A DNA stretch of 64,000 nucleotides from NCBI GenBank assembly GCA_000026125.1, contig CU207211.1, forward strand, positions 620,001 through 684,000. Direction: 5' to 3'. The translations under genes were made by a program, and so were the position numbers. The DNA is from Herminiimonas arsenicoxydans. GTDB lineage: Bacteria > Pseudomonadota > Gammaproteobacteria > Burkholderiales > Burkholderiaceae_D. Each line of letters opens with the position of its first letter. Positions within the stretch are counted from its first letter, which is position 1. The notes beneath the pieces were generated by a model, which had not been told where the DNA came from, ran no database searches, and saw only the letters and a list, made by a program, of their open reading frames with translations. Of the stretch, positions 10,063 through 20,375 are shown one piece after another.

Positions 10063-10309
10063 TCCGGCAATGCTATGTACCTGATTCAGATGGATATTGT
10101 GAAAAGCAGGATGCTGTCCGGGCATATTTATTCGCTCTGGTTCAGCAGTGGCGGGTGAGCGAAAATTTTTAGTGTGTGTCTTGCTTTGATGGTGTAAATA
10201 AGTTGCTCTGTGGCAATTATTGGCGTATGTTGCGCCTATCCGATATTGAATCTGTAATCATCATCATTACTCTCGAGTTTGAGACAATCTCGCATGGAAA
10301 ATTCCATTA

Positions 10310-13183
10310 ATGCGTAGTCGCTCCGCTTTTCCCCTGTCATCGGCAACTATGCTGACATTACTGCTGGGGGTACTGATCAGCGCGTTGCTCTTTACGGCGC
10401 TACGCCGCCTTGAGCATGACAAAGTCGATATCGATTTTCAGCAACAGGCGAAGGTGCGTGTTGCTGCCGTTCAGAATGGACTCGATAGTTCGCTCAGTGT
10501 ATTACGCGACGTCAATCGCCTGTTCGTCGCCTTCGATACGGTAAGTCGCGAACAATTCCGTTCTTTTGCCACGCCTCTGCTGGTGCGCAATCCTTATATA
10601 CAGGCACTTAATTTTCATCGCATTGTCTCCGCCCAGGAGCGGCCACAATATGAATTGGCCATGCGTGCGCAGTATCCGGATTTCACGATCATGGATATAT
10701 CGCATGGGAAGCCGGTACCGGCGCCTATCGGGGAGCGCGATCATTATCGTGTGGTGGAATATATCGAGCCCGTGCAGGGCAACGAAGCGGCGTTCGGGGT
10801 GGATGCCGATTCCTATCCATTCCAGACGGTGGCCATGCAGCGCGCGGTGGATACCGGCGAACCTTCCGCTACCGGCCTGCTGCCTCTGACGCAAGAACGT
10901 GAAATGCAAAAGGGCATCATCGTGCTGATGCCGGTTTATCGCAAAGGCGCTCCGTTGACCGATGTTGCCGCGCGCCGGCAGGCGCTCATCGGTGATACGG
11001 CGGCCGTATTTCGCAGCGGTGACCTGATTGCCAAATCGCTGGCAGCAGAAGGATTTCTGCTGGTATCGAAGGCCGATCTCGATATGAATATCAGCGTATA
11101 TGCGAGCGAGAAGGCCGATCAGGGCAGCCTGGTCTTTCATAAAGGCAGCCGTGCCGAACCGACGGCACAGCCGCTGTCTGCTTTGCCCATGTGGCTGTTT
11201 TACAATCAACCCGACCCTTACCATCACGTATTCAGTGTCGCTGGGCAGACCTGGCATATGGAGGTATCAACGCCGCCAGCCTGGTTCGCGATGGAGCGCA
11301 GCAACGCATTGTGGGCCTTCCTGGCAGGCCTGTTTTTCACAGCGGCCGCGGCGATTTACCTGCAGGCCGTATTGGACAGGTCGCGGCGCATTCAACTGCA
11401 GGTTGATGAGAGGACTGCACAATTACGCATCGCCAATGAAGATCTGAGCGCCGATATTGCAGCACGCAAGCGGGCTGAATACGCGCTGCAGCTGCGCGAG
11501 CGTGCGATCGAGGCGAGCGCAAATTCCATCATCATTATCAGTGCAGAGGCGCCGCATTATGCGATTGAATATGTCAATCCTGCATTCGAGCGCATCACCG
11601 GCTATTCCGCAGAAGAGGCGATAGGCGTCAACCTGTGTTTCTTGTGGGGCACGGATGTCGATCAGCCTGGCATTGAAGAAATCCGCGCTACTGCCAGTGC
11701 GGAAAGAGAAGGTCATGCCGTTCTGCGCAACTACCGCAAGGATGGCACCCTGTTCTGGAGCGATCTGTACATCGCGCCGGTCAAGGATGATACCGGCACG
11801 GTCAGTCATTTCATTGTGGTGCAATACGATATTACCGCCACCAAGCGTTATGAGTCGGAGCTGGAATTCCAGACCAATCGCGATGCGCTGACCGGCCTGG
11901 CGAATCGCAGCCTGATGCGCGATCGCCTGGGGCAGGCAGTATCTTATGCACATCGCTACGGACATCCGATCTGGATTCTGTTTGTCGATCTGGATCGCTT
12001 CAAATTCGTCAACGATACTTTGGGGCATCAGGCCGGCGACATATTGCTGAAAGCCGTGTCGGCACGTTTGCAGGCGGCGGTGCGCGATACGGATACGGTC
12101 GCGCGGATGGGCGGCGATGAGTTCGTGCTGATTCTGCCCGAACGTACCGACGCCGGACTATCGACCGGTATCATGCAAAGAATCATGGAATCGATCGCGC
12201 AGCCGCTGACGATAGAGGGCCACGAATTTTTCATCAGTGGCAGCATCGGCGTAGCCGTTTATCCGGCAGATGGCGAAACGCCGGAAGAATTGATCAAGCA
12301 TGCAGATATTGCAATGTATCGCGCCAAGGAAACCGGACGTAACAACTTCCAGTTTTATACGCCGGCGATGAATGAGCGCGCGCTGGAACGTTTGCATATT
12401 GAGGGTGATTTGCGCAATGCGCTGGAGCGCGAGGAATTCACGCTGCATTATCAGCCGCAAGTGGATTTGCGCAGCGGCCAGATTGTCGGTGTCGAAGCAT
12501 TGATACGCTGGCAGCATCCGGAGCTGGGCATGGTGCCGCCGGTTCGTTTTATAGGACTGGCCGAAGAAAATGGCTTGATCGTGCCCATAGGTGCGTGGGT
12601 CATACGCACCGCCTGCCTGCAGAACAAGGTATGGCAGGAGAGCGGGTTTGGACATTTGCGCATGTCGGTCAATTTGTCTGCGCGCCAGTTCGCCCAGGAA
12701 GATCTGGTGGATTCGATTGCAGTCAGTTTGCGTGAAGCGAATCTGGCACCGGAATACCTGGAAATCGAGTTGACGGAAAGCCTGGTGATGGCAGATGTCG
12801 ATCGCGCGATCGGCATTCTGCGCGAATTGAAAGCGCTGGGAGTGCAACTGTCGATTGACGATTTCGGCACCGGTTATTCGAGCCTGTCCTATCTGAAGCG
12901 TTTTCCGATCGATGTATTGAAAATCGATCGCTCGTTTGTCAACGACATCACAATCGATCCGGACGATGCGGCGATCGTCGCCTCCGTCATTTCACTGGCG
13001 CACAGCCTGCGACTGGACGTGATTGCAGAAGGGGTGGAAACCGAGGAGCAGCTTACCTATTTGCGCGAACACAATTGCGATCAAATCCAGGGCTACTTCT
13101 TCAGCCGTCCGGTTACTGCAGAAGCATTCAGCGTGATGCTGAAAGACGGCAAGCGTTTGCAGATTGAAACGACTGCCTCCTGA
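10310..13183 (+). CDS. CHASE-PAS-GGDEF-EAL cyclic-di-GMP enzyme
   Basis: A 957-residue inner-membrane signalling protein. Helix 1 is at about residues 10-28. A CHASE-type periplasmic sensor spans about 70-270 (NPYIQALNFHRIVSAQERPQ, RDHYRVVEYIEP) and helix 2 is at about 333-352. A PAS domain follows (about 395-515), then GGDEF (about 525-690) and EAL (about 700-945). The cyclase site MGGDEF is intact and preceded by the inhibitory I-site RDTD. The phosphodiesterase motifs EALIRW, NLSARQ, ELTES, DDFGTGYSS, KIDRSF and AEGVET are all intact. It could therefore make or degrade c-di-GMP; which dominates cannot be read. Monocistronic; the ligand is unknown. Confidence 0.95.
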   Translation: MRSRSAFPLSSATMLTLLLGVLISALLFTALRRLEHDKVDIDFQQQAKVRVAAVQNGLDSSLSVLRDVNRLFVAFDTVSREQFRSFATPLLVRNPYIQALNFHRIVSAQERPQYELAMRAQYPDFTIMDISHGKPVPAPIGERDHYRVVEYIEPVQGNEAAFGVDADSYPFQTVAMQRAVDTGEPSATGLLPLTQEREMQKGIIVLMPVYRKGAPLTDVAARRQALIGDTAAVFRSGDLIAKSLAAEGFLLVSKADLDMNISVYASEKADQGSLVFHKGSRAEPTAQPLSALPMWLFYNQPDPYHHVFSVAGQTWHMEVSTPPAWFAMERSNALWAFLAGLFFTAAAAIYLQAVLDRSRRIQLQVDERTAQLRIANEDLSADIAARKRAEYALQLRERAIEASANSIIIISAEAPHYAIEYVNPAFERITGYSAEEAIGVNLCFLWGTDVDQPGIEEIRATASAEREGHAVLRNYRKDGTLFWSDLYIAPVKDDTGTVSHFIVVQYDITATKRYESELEFQTNRDALTGLANRSLMRDRLGQAVSYAHRYGHPIWILFVDLDRFKFVNDTLGHQAGDILLKAVSARLQAAVRDTDTVARMGGDEFVLILPERTDAGLSTGIMQRIMESIAQPLTIEGHEFFISGSIGVAVYPADGETPEELIKHADIAMYRAKETGRNNFQFYTPAMNERALERLHIEGDLRNALEREEFTLHYQPQVDLRSGQIVGVEALIRWQHPELGMVPPVRFIGLAEENGLIVPIGAWVIRTACLQNKVWQESGFGHLRMSVNLSARQFAQEDLVDSIAVSLREANLAPEYLEIELTESLVMADVDRAIGILRELKALGVQLSIDDFGTGYSSLSYLKRFPIDVLKIDRSFVNDITIDPDDAAIVASVISLAHSLRLDVIAEGVETEEQLTYLREHNCDQIQGYFFSRPVTAEAFSVMLKDGKRLQIETTAS

Positions 13184-13221
13184 TGTTCCTGGCGCCGCGC
13201 GCAGACTATCCTACTTCGCAC

Positions 13222-14607
13222 TTATTCGATTCTGTTCCGGCCGCTCTTGCGTCCCATCAGCCAGCAAGCCATGCCGAGTGAGCGCCATGCCAGGTTCAAT
13301 TGGCGATAACCCAGATTGCCGATAATCGCCATACCCACCAATTTTGCAATGTCGCCTGTTCCTCGATAGAGATGAAAAGACATTTCTTCCAGCAGCAGGC
13401 CGGACGCCGACAGCAAGATTCCCAGCCCGATCGCTACGGAAAAAAATGCCAGACAGGCTTGCCCTGAAATCAGGCCGCAGGCGTAGGCGAGCAGGATGAA
13501 TATATAACCGAATAATTCAATGGCCGGCCCCAGCCATTCAAACAGGATGAAGAATGGGAACGCGACGCGCCCCGGTACGCCGCCATTGCGGGAAAACAGC
13601 AAGCCCATGTTTTGACTCAGACTGTCCAGCAGCCCTTGCTGCCAGTGCATGCGCTGGTTTTTCAGGGCCGCCAGGTCTTGCGGTACCCGGTGCCAGCACA
13701 CCGGATCGGCAACGAAGGTAATTTGATAGGCTCGCCGCTTCTCGCGCATCAGGCGGTGCATGCGCACGATCAGTTCCATGTTTTCGATGGTCGTGTCGGT
13801 GCGATAACCGCCGGCTTCCAGCACCACCTCCTTGCGGAACAGGCCGACACCCGCAGCCGGCACGATCAGCATGCCATTCAGGGTCGACCAGCCCAGTGGT
13901 GCAAACAGCGAGGTGCGCAGATATTCAATGATTTGAAACAAGGGCAGCCAGTGCTGCGGCAAGGCTATCTTGTCGAGCAAGCCGTTTTTCAGTTCGCAGC
14001 CATTGGCGACCCGCACCGCACCTGCGCTTGCGATCACCTTGTTGTCGTTCAGGAAGGGCGCGACGATGCGGTGCAGGCTGTCGCGGTGCAGGATCGTGTT
14101 GTCATCGACGCTGCAAAATAATGGGTAGCGTGAAGCATTGATGCCGGCATTCAATGCATCTGCCTGGCCGCCGTATTCCTTGTCGATGACGCGTAAATTC
14201 GGATGGCGCGTCGAACGATAAATGCGTCGTACCGGCTGCGTCGCCAGCTGGATGCGATAGGCTTCCGGGAATGCATGCAGGTCGAAGGCAGCGATCAGGG
14301 TATCCAGACTTGCATCGTGCGAACCATCATTGACAACGATGATTTCAAAGGTCGGGTAATCAAGTTGCAGCAAGGCCTGTACCGAAGCGGCAATGGTTGT
14401 TGCATGATTGCGTGTGCTCAGCAACAGGCTGATAGGCGGTTCGAGGCCGGAATAGATATGCGGCAGATCTGCCAGTACCTTTCCCTGCTCGATGCGATGC
14501 ATGTTGAATATCGACAGTACGTTCAGCAAAAAATAACTGATTTTGGAAACGATGAAGTAGCCGATCACGCACCAGGTCGCTATAGCCACGAATGATTGCA
14601 GGTTCAT
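13222..14607 (-). CDS. Family 2 glycosyltransferase, membrane-bound
   Basis: A 461-residue processive-type GT2. One N-terminal helix (about 6-34) precedes the catalytic domain: PPISLLLSTRNH, IIVVNDGSHDAS (UDP-binding Asp), CSVDDNTILHRDSL (metal-binding acidic pair) and QRMHWQQG, a variant of the Q/RXXRW acceptor motif. Three or four hydrophobic segments follow (about 335-435). Such enzymes make or export polysaccharide at the inner membrane. Its ATG overlaps the stop of the HEAT-repeat gene (ATGA at 14604-14607), so the two are translationally coupled. The sugar and polymer cannot be predicted. Confidence 0.9.
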   Translation of the reverse strand: MNLQSFVAIATWCVIGYFIVSKISYFLLNVLSIFNMHRIEQGKVLADLPHIYSGLEPPISLLLSTRNHATTIAASVQALLQLDYPTFEIIVVNDGSHDASLDTLIAAFDLHAFPEAYRIQLATQPVRRIYRSTRHPNLRVIDKEYGGQADALNAGINASRYPLFCSVDDNTILHRDSLHRIVAPFLNDNKVIASAGAVRVANGCELKNGLLDKIALPQHWLPLFQIIEYLRTSLFAPLGWSTLNGMLIVPAAGVGLFRKEVVLEAGGYRTDTTIENMELIVRMHRLMREKRRAYQITFVADPVCWHRVPQDLAALKNQRMHWQQGLLDSLSQNMGLLFSRNGGVPGRVAFPFFILFEWLGPAIELFGYIFILLAYACGLISGQACLAFFSVAIGLGILLSASGLLLEEMSFHLYRGTGDIAKLVGMAIIGNLGYRQLNLAWRSLGMACWLMGRKSGRNRIE

Positions 14608-15647
14608 ATCGGACGTCTTTCCGCCAGTACCTGGCAGAGCATATCGCGTGCAAAGCGGTCAGACAGATTGTCGCGCAGCAGTTCTACCTCCGCGAGGCTG
14701 AAAAACGGCATGCCCACCAGGGCCCGTGCAGCGCGGTAACGCACCCACCATTCTGCATCGGCGAGCAATGGAATCAGCCGGTTGACGTCGGCGTGTTCGC
14801 CGATACGTCCCAATACCTTTGCCGCCTGTACCCGGACGCGCCAGTCCGGATGGCTTAAGTAAGCGCGAATATGCCCCAGCAAGCCGGCATCGTTGGCGAT
14901 GCGCAGTGCAGCAATAATGGTTTCGGTATCGTTGGCCTTATCCAGCAGACGCAGCACTATCGTTTGCGGCACTGCCAGATGGAGGGCTTCGATCAGGTGC
15001 AGGGTGCGCACCAGATGCACGGATTTTATTTCTGAGGTTGCTTCCAGCAAGGGCAGCAGAAATGCGCCATGGGCGGATTGCAGGATGGCCGCGACATGAG
15101 TGATCGGCCAGTCATCGCGCGCCAGCAGCAGCGGCATCAATTGCTGCGCAGTGTTTTCTGCATCGATCTGCACCAGTGCCTGGAAGGCATAGCTGGAAGT
15201 AACGCTGTCGGCGGAGAGCGTTTGAGTCACCAGCAATTCCCACGACGGATGATCGCGCATATGGCCGAGGGCCAGCGTCGCCAGCAGGCATTCGACGCGG
15301 CTGCCGTGTCTGAGCATGCGGCGTGAAAAATAATCGCCGCCGACGGAATAGGCAATGCTGATCAGATTATCGGCAGCGATACCAGTCGCGCTGTGCATCA
15401 AATTGTTCCAGAGTTTTAGAAAATGCACGCGCTCATGTACGGCCAGCGTTGGCAAAACGGCAGAAACGGAGCAGTCCAGCGCACTCAACAGCAGCGGCCG
15501 CCAGACCGCCAGAAAAGCCTGCTCTTCCTGCTGCCGTCGATTCAGCGAGGTGCGCAGATAAACCATCATCAATGCCAGCAGCAGCGTCAGACCGACTGCG
15601 CTGATGCCTATCCAGGCAATGTATGCAAAGAGTGGGCTGGCAGGCAC
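14604..15647 (-). CDS. HEAT-repeat membrane-anchored protein
   Basis: A 347-residue protein with one N-terminal helix (LFAYIAWIGISAVGLTLLLALMM, about 7-29). Tandem helical HEAT/PBS-type repeats follow, clearest at the C-terminus: HPDWRVRVQAAKVLGRIG and DAEWWVRYRAARALVGM. HEAT repeats are protein-binding scaffolds. The gene starts with GTG 15647 and overlaps the GT2 gene by four bases, so the protein probably scaffolds or regulates that glycosyltransferase. No enzymatic motif was seen. Confidence 0.82.
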   Translation of the reverse strand: MPASPLFAYIAWIGISAVGLTLLLALMMVYLRTSLNRRQQEEQAFLAVWRPLLLSALDCSVSAVLPTLAVHERVHFLKLWNNLMHSATGIAADNLISIAYSVGGDYFSRRMLRHGSRVECLLATLALGHMRDHPSWELLVTQTLSADSVTSSYAFQALVQIDAENTAQQLMPLLLARDDWPITHVAAILQSAHGAFLLPLLEATSEIKSVHLVRTLHLIEALHLAVPQTIVLRLLDKANDTETIIAALRIANDAGLLGHIRAYLSHPDWRVRVQAAKVLGRIGEHADVNRLIPLLADAEWWVRYRAARALVGMPFFSLAEVELLRDNLSDRFARDMLCQVLAERRPI

Positions 15648-16043
15648 TTAATGGAACGCTGCTGAATGGGGTGTTGTTGGAGGGAGCTGCGGGACAAGGC
15701 ATCCGCTACAAAGCGCAATATGCTGCTGCGTACCTGCGCCCATCCATCCCGTCCGCAAGATATTGCTTTTTGCCAAAGTACCAGCACAGCGGGGAAATGG
15801 ATGAATGGTCAGCAACATAATAGGGTCGTCTAGGCGCGATTGGAAATCATGCATTGAAGCATCTTATTGTAATGCCGATTGCCGGCAGGATATGCATATC
15901 GGCAGATTCTATGCGCTTGCCGGGACGGGGGTGGCGAATTCGACTCTTTTGCACAACATTAGGGTGCAAGTAATTTTCGATTATGGCCATGGGCAATTTT
16001 GCCTGCCATGTAATAATCGACAGACCTCATACTCCTCACTGCC
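15648..16043 (+). other. Divergent intergenic region
   Basis: About 400 bases between the HEAT gene (minus) and dacB (plus). It must hold both promoters. I see no convincing gene, terminator or clear -35/-10 pair. Confidence 0.5.
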
Positions 16044-17468
16044 ATGCGAATCGTCCAACAGCTCTTTTTTGCCATTTCCCTGTTTTTCCCCATCGCTTCC
16101 TGCTTCTCTTGTGTCCACGCTGCAGGATTGCCCTTGCCTGTTACCGATGCCTTGAAGCGCAGCGGGATTCCGCTCAATGCGGTGGGCGCCTATGTGCAAG
16201 ATGTTTCGGGGCCGGTTCCGCGCATTGCTGTCAACAGTATGGTCGGCTTCAATCCGGCTTCCACGATGAAACTGGTGACCAGCAATGCCGCGCTCGATTT
16301 GCTGGGCCCGGCTTTTACCTGGAAAACCCAGGTCTATGCCACCGGAACACAAAGTGGTGATGTGTTGAATGGCGACCTGGTGATCAAGGGCAGCGGCGAC
16401 CCCAAACTGGTGACGGAAAAATTCTGGCAATTGCTGCGCCAGATTCGCGCTGCCGGAATACGCGAAATTCGCGGCAATCTGATTCTGGATCGCAGTGCTT
16501 TTGACGGCATGTCCTACGATGCCGCGCAATTCGATGGTGATCCACTGAAGCCATATAACGTCGGGCCGGATGCATTGCTGCTGAATTACAAGGTATTCGC
16601 CTTTCATTTTCTGCCGGATCCGGCGCGTCATCTGGTGGATGTCAGCGTCGATCCGCCGCTGGCCGGCTATCCGATTACGCCACCCGTATTGCTGGATGGC
16701 GCCTGTGCCGACTGGCAGGCAAAATCGCTGCCGACACTGAATCGCAAGGGCGCCAGTTTCGCCGGTTCATTTGCCGCGGCATGCGGCGAGAAAACCTGGT
16801 ATCTGCACCCTTACCAGATGAGCGCAACAGAGTATTTCAATGTCGTATTCCGTCAATTGTGGACAGATGTCGGTGGTGTATTCAAGGGCGAGGTCAACGA
16901 TGGCGTATTGCCGTCCGGCGCAAGAATGCTGACGGAGTGGCAATCGCCGGCATTGCCGGAAGTTGTGCGCGACATCAACAAGTACAGCAATAATGTCATG
17001 GCGCGACAATTGCTGTTGACGCTGGCGTCGGATGTTCTCAAGTTGCCGGCGACCCCGGAGCGGGGCGGGCGGGTCGTCAAAACCTGGCTGGCGGCCAAAG
17101 GTATCGATACCAGCCAGTTGGTGATTGAAAATGGCTCGGGATTGTCGCGCATCGAACGTATCTCGGCAGAAGCCCTGGGACGCATGCTGGTCGCGGCCTT
17201 TCAATCGCCGGTCATGCCGGAGCTGATGTCCGCATTGCCGCTGGCTGGTTACGATGGCACGATGCGCAAGCGCCTGCTAGCGCAAACCGTTGCCGGGCGT
17301 GCGCATATCAAAACCGGTTCATTGAATGATGTGCGTGCGGTGGCGGGCTATGTACTGGCGGCTTCGGGCAAACGTTATGCAGTCGTCTGCATCATCAACC
17401 ACATCAATGCGCCTGGCGGACAAGCTGCGCATGACGCCTTGCTGCAATGGGTATATGAAAATGGTTGA
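16044..17468 (+). CDS. dacB: D-alanyl-D-alanine carboxypeptidase/endopeptidase (PBP4)
   Basis: A 474-residue exported class C penicillin-binding protein. A signal peptide covers about the first 32 residues (cleavage after VHAA). The active-site serine is in SXXK as PASTMKLV (about residue 73). The SXN motif is KYSNNVMARQ (about 313-322), and KTG is in AHIKTGSLND (about 421-430). It trims or cross-cuts peptidoglycan in the periplasm. All three catalytic motifs are intact and the length suits DacB, including the large insertion domain between SXXK and SXN. Confidence 0.95.
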   Translation: MRIVQQLFFAISLFFPIASCFSCVHAAGLPLPVTDALKRSGIPLNAVGAYVQDVSGPVPRIAVNSMVGFNPASTMKLVTSNAALDLLGPAFTWKTQVYATGTQSGDVLNGDLVIKGSGDPKLVTEKFWQLLRQIRAAGIREIRGNLILDRSAFDGMSYDAAQFDGDPLKPYNVGPDALLLNYKVFAFHFLPDPARHLVDVSVDPPLAGYPITPPVLLDGACADWQAKSLPTLNRKGASFAGSFAAACGEKTWYLHPYQMSATEYFNVVFRQLWTDVGGVFKGEVNDGVLPSGARMLTEWQSPALPEVVRDINKYSNNVMARQLLLTLASDVLKLPATPERGGRVVKTWLAAKGIDTSQLVIENGSGLSRIERISAEALGRMLVAAFQSPVMPELMSALPLAGYDGTMRKRLLAQTVAGRAHIKTGSLNDVRAVAGYVLAASGKRYAVVCIINHINAPGGQAAHDALLQWVYENG

Positions 17469-17516
17469 ACTCGCCCGGATAGAAAGCGCTGTCGCAATCG
17501 TATGCCTGCAAAAAAC

Positions 17517-18029
17517 TCAGAGCAGGATAGGCTGGTTGGATAATTGATTCGGTTGAGGACCTTGCGGCGATTCGCCTTCCGGGAAATATTTCTGCAATAG
17601 CGTGTTCAGTTGCTGCAAGCCGTTCAGTACGCTGTCGTGATAATTCTTTTGTGCGAAACCGTCGGTCATGGTTTTGCAAACGGCGTGCCAGTCAGCTGGC
17701 GGCACAAGGCGTGCAATACCGCGATCGGCAATGATTTCAACCTGATGATCGGCCAGATTGATGTAAATCAGTATGCCGCAGTTTTCTTCGGTATCCCAGA
17801 TATGGTAGTGCGTGAACAACTCGCGTGCACGTTCGCGCGAGGTCATTCCGCTCAATACTTCTGTCAGATCGAGCGAAGGTTCGACGATGAGGCGAATTTC
17901 GGCGCGATGCTGCGTTTCGCCGGCAGCGATTATGGTTTGAATGGCGCTCAGAGTGGCGCTTGGGAATGCTTTTTTCCCGTGCGATTTTGTGGTGCCTGCA
18001 TGCCGCAGTGCGCGTGAAAATTTATTCAT
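17517..18029 (-). CDS. TPM-domain protein, soluble
   Basis: A 170-residue TPM-domain protein (TLP18.3/Psb32/MOLO-1 fold). Seen are AEIRLIVEPSLDL, ARELFTHYHIWDTEENCGILIYINLADHQVEIIADRGI and a helical end. There is no signal peptide. ATG 18029 overlaps the stop of the upstream gene as TGATG, so this start is chosen over TTG 18035. It closes a lemA - TPM - TPM operon. In this arrangement the domain usually sits near membranes; a phosphatase role shown for plant relatives is not established here. Confidence 0.85.
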   Translation of the reverse strand: MNKFSRALRHAGTTKSHGKKAFPSATLSAIQTIIAAGETQHRAEIRLIVEPSLDLTEVLSGMTSRERARELFTHYHIWDTEENCGILIYINLADHQVEIIADRGIARLVPPADWHAVCKTMTDGFAQKNYHDSVLNGLQQLNTLLQKYFPEGESPQGPQPNQLSNQPILL

Positions 18030-18832
18030 CACCAATTCCCCGAGGCACCGCCGCCGTCAAAACCACCGCCGCCGCCGGAAAATCCGCCACCACCACCGCC
18101 ACCAAAACCGCCGAAGCCGCCACCGGATGAACGGCGGCCGATTTCGTTGCCTATCATGCCGCCCAGAATCACGCCGGCAGAATTGCCCCAGCCATCGCTG
18201 CTATGGCCGCGTCTGCCGCCGCCACGGCTGCGCAGCATCGTCATCACGATCAGGAAGGCAAAGAAAATAAATGGCCCCCAGCCAAAGCCGTCGTTGTTTT
18301 GCGCCTTGCCGCCTTGTGCCGGTTCGGGAAATGCCTCTTTGTCCAGCAGGCTGGTGATCACGGAGATGCCGGAAGCCAGCCCCCCGTAATAATCGTTCTG
18401 CCGGAAATGCGGTGCAATCACGTCCTGCAATACGCGCTTCGATTGGGCGTCGGTCAGCACGCCCTGCACGCCGCGTCCGGTTTCTATGCGCATGCGGCCG
18501 GAAGCGGTGGAATTGTTTTTTGCAATCAGCAGGATCACACCGTCATCGACACCTTTGCGTCCCAGTTTCCATGTGTCGGCCACGCGTATGCTGTATTGCT
18601 CTATGGTTTCCGGCTCGGTGCTGTCTATCAACAGCACGGCGATCTGGCTGCCGGTGCGCGTTTCGTAATCCGCCAGTACATTTTCCAGCGTAGTCCGCTG
18701 GCCGGCGTTCAGCATGCCGGCCAGGTCGGTGACGCGCTCCTTGAGCTGCGGCACGGCAACCAGATTCTGGGCGCCGGCCAGCACGCAAAAAAATGCGAGT
18801 GTGCAAGCCAGCAACTGACGGAGGATTTTCAT
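18029..18832 (-). CDS. YgcG-type TPM-domain protein with Gly-rich tail
   Basis: A 267-residue exported protein: signal peptide (about 1-21, LLACTLAFFCVLAGAQ), a TPM domain (about 30-180) including GSQIAVLLIDSTEPETIEQYS and DDGVILLIAKNN, a helix near 195-210 (FIFFAFLIVMTML), and an extreme Gly/Ser-rich tail. Such proteins sit in the inner membrane with the TPM domain outside. It is the middle gene of the lemA operon, 9 bases after lemA and coupled to the next TPM gene. Confidence 0.88.
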   Translation of the reverse strand: MKILRQLLACTLAFFCVLAGAQNLVAVPQLKERVTDLAGMLNAGQRTTLENVLADYETRTGSQIAVLLIDSTEPETIEQYSIRVADTWKLGRKGVDDGVILLIAKNNSTASGRMRIETGRGVQGVLTDAQSKRVLQDVIAPHFRQNDYYGGLASGISVITSLLDKEAFPEPAQGGKAQNNDGFGWGPFIFFAFLIVMTMLRSRGGGRRGHSSDGWGNSAGVILGGMIGNEIGRRSSGGGFGGFGGGGGGGFSGGGGGFDGGGASGNW

Positions 18833-18841
18833 GGTTTGCAG

Positions 18842-19435
18842 TTACTTGCCGAAGTTGACTGCGGGCGGCGCCGAGATGGCTTTTTCATTTTCCACCGTGA
18901 ACGACGGTTTCACCGGATAGCTGAAAATTTTTGCCGTGATGTTGGTCGGGAAGCTGCGCGCGAGCACGTTGTATTCCTGTACTGCAGCGATATAACGCTG
19001 GCGCGCCACGGTGATGCGATTTTCCGTGCCTTCCAGTTGCGACTGCAAGTCGCGGAAGCTGGTGTCGGCTTTCAGTTGCGGGTAGTTTTCCGAAACCGCC
19101 ATCAGGCGCGACAGGGCTGACGACAGTTCGCCCTGTACTTGCTGGAATTTGGCGAAGGCTTGCGGATCGTTCAGCACTTCCGGCGTGATCTGGAAGCTGG
19201 TGGCCGCAGCGCGCGCCTTGGTCACGGCTTCCAGGGTTTCACGTTCATGCGAGGCGTAGCCTTTCACTGTATTCACCAGATTGGGAATCAGATCGGCACG
19301 ACGCTGATACTGATTGACGACTTCGCTCCAGGCGGCTTTGGTTGCTTCATCTTTCGTTTGGAAGTCGTTGTAGCCGCATGCGCTCAGCATGGAAGCCAGT
19401 GCGGCAATCGTCAGCCATTTCAGTAATGTCGCCAT
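18842..19435 (-). CDS. lemA: LemA-family lipoprotein
   Basis: A 197-residue LemA protein. The N-terminal helix ends in a lipobox, MLSACG, so it is probably a lipoprotein. The family core follows: AAWSEVVNQYQRRADLIPNLVNTVKGYASHE, then a long coiled bundle ending RYIAAVQEYNVLARSFPTN. ATG 19435 is chosen because CGGAG lies 9 bases upstream and the signal begins right there; the frame extends 21 codons further without support. First gene of lemA - TPM - TPM. Molecular function of LemA in Gram-negatives is unknown. Confidence 0.92.
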   Translation of the reverse strand: MATLLKWLTIAALASMLSACGYNDFQTKDEATKAAWSEVVNQYQRRADLIPNLVNTVKGYASHERETLEAVTKARAAATSFQITPEVLNDPQAFAKFQQVQGELSSALSRLMAVSENYPQLKADTSFRDLQSQLEGTENRITVARQRYIAAVQEYNVLARSFPTNITAKIFSYPVKPSFTVENEKAISAPPAVNFGK

Positions 19436-19484
19436 TTCATTTCTCCGTGATAAGAATTCTGTTTGTGCAGTTTGTGTGCAGTGC

Positions 19485-20375
19485 CTATTTGATGGCATCG
19501 GTACGTGGCTTCAATAGTACTGTGCCCATCGCTGCCAGTATCAGCAACATCGCTGCGTAATCCTGCCAGTGCGGCGTTTCATGCAAAATCCAGGCGCCGG
19601 AAAAAACGCCGAGTACCGGAATCATCATGACCGACAAACTCGATGCCAGCGGCGGTAGCTTGCGCGCGAGAGCAAACCAGGTTACCTGGCCGAAACCGAA
19701 GATCATGATGGCGTTATACGCTATTGCTATGGCTTCGCCGAGCGTAGGCAGTCGCCAGTAGCGATATTCAACCAAAGCCGACACCACGGTCATGCATATT
19801 GCCGTGAACACAAGCATCCAGAATGTCAGCGTAATGGTCGGAATTTTTATTCGCGTGCGTTTCATCAATACCGTGCCATAACCCCAGGATGCGGCGGCGA
19901 CCAGCATGACCACGCTACCCATAGGCTGGCCGGCCAGCGTGGCAAATTCGCTCGATAGCAGCAACAGTGCGCCGCTCAATGCAAAGCCTATTCCGCACCA
20001 GCCAAGGCGACTGATGCGGTCGCGGAAAAAAATCAGACCGGACAGTATCGCCCATACCGGCATCGTGTAACCCAGAATGGCTGCGCGTCCGGACGACAGC
20101 ATTTTTACGCCGACGATCATGAAAATATTCCAGATCATCAGATTCGGAATGGCCAGCGTGAAAATGGTTCCCATATCTTCGCGCGAAATTTTGAGGGATG
20201 CGCGCTGCATGCGGGCGGCCGCCCATAGAACGGGAATGGAGCCGACGATGCATAGGGTACGAAATGCGATAGGTGGAAAATTCTGTACTGCTATTTTCAT
20301 GATGGGCCAGTTGATGCCCCAGCATAAGGTCAAAAGGATGAGTAAAACCCAGTCTTTGCGTGAAAGTGATGTCAT
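19485..20375 (-). CDS. EamA/DMT-family transporter
   Basis: A 296-residue membrane protein with ten predicted helices in two EamA repeats. It starts [22 protein letters not shown] (the typical WG.N motif). The second repeat begins near residue 150 ([21 protein letters not shown]) and it ends with [22 protein letters not shown]. The family exports metabolites or amino acids across the inner membrane; the substrate cannot be inferred. Divergent from pyrF with 58 bases between starts. Confidence 0.9.
   Translation of the reverse strand: MTSLSRKDWVLLILLTLCWGINWPIMKIAVQNFPPIAFRTLCIVGSIPVLWAAARMQRASLKISREDMGTIFTLAIPNLMIWNIFMIVGVKMLSSGRAAILGYTMPVWAILSGLIFFRDRISRLGWCGIGFALSGALLLLSSEFATLAGQPMGSVVMLVAAASWGYGTVLMKRTRIKIPTITLTFWMLVFTAICMTVVSALVEYRYWRLPTLGEAIAIAYNAIMIFGFGQVTWFALARKLPPLASSLSVMMIPVLGVFSGAWILHETPHWQDYAAMLLILAAMGTVLLKPRTDAIK

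Noticed and set aside
18203..19120. A 305-codon plus-strand frame across the TPM and lemA genes
   Set aside because: Antisense of the lemA operon with no recognisable domain.
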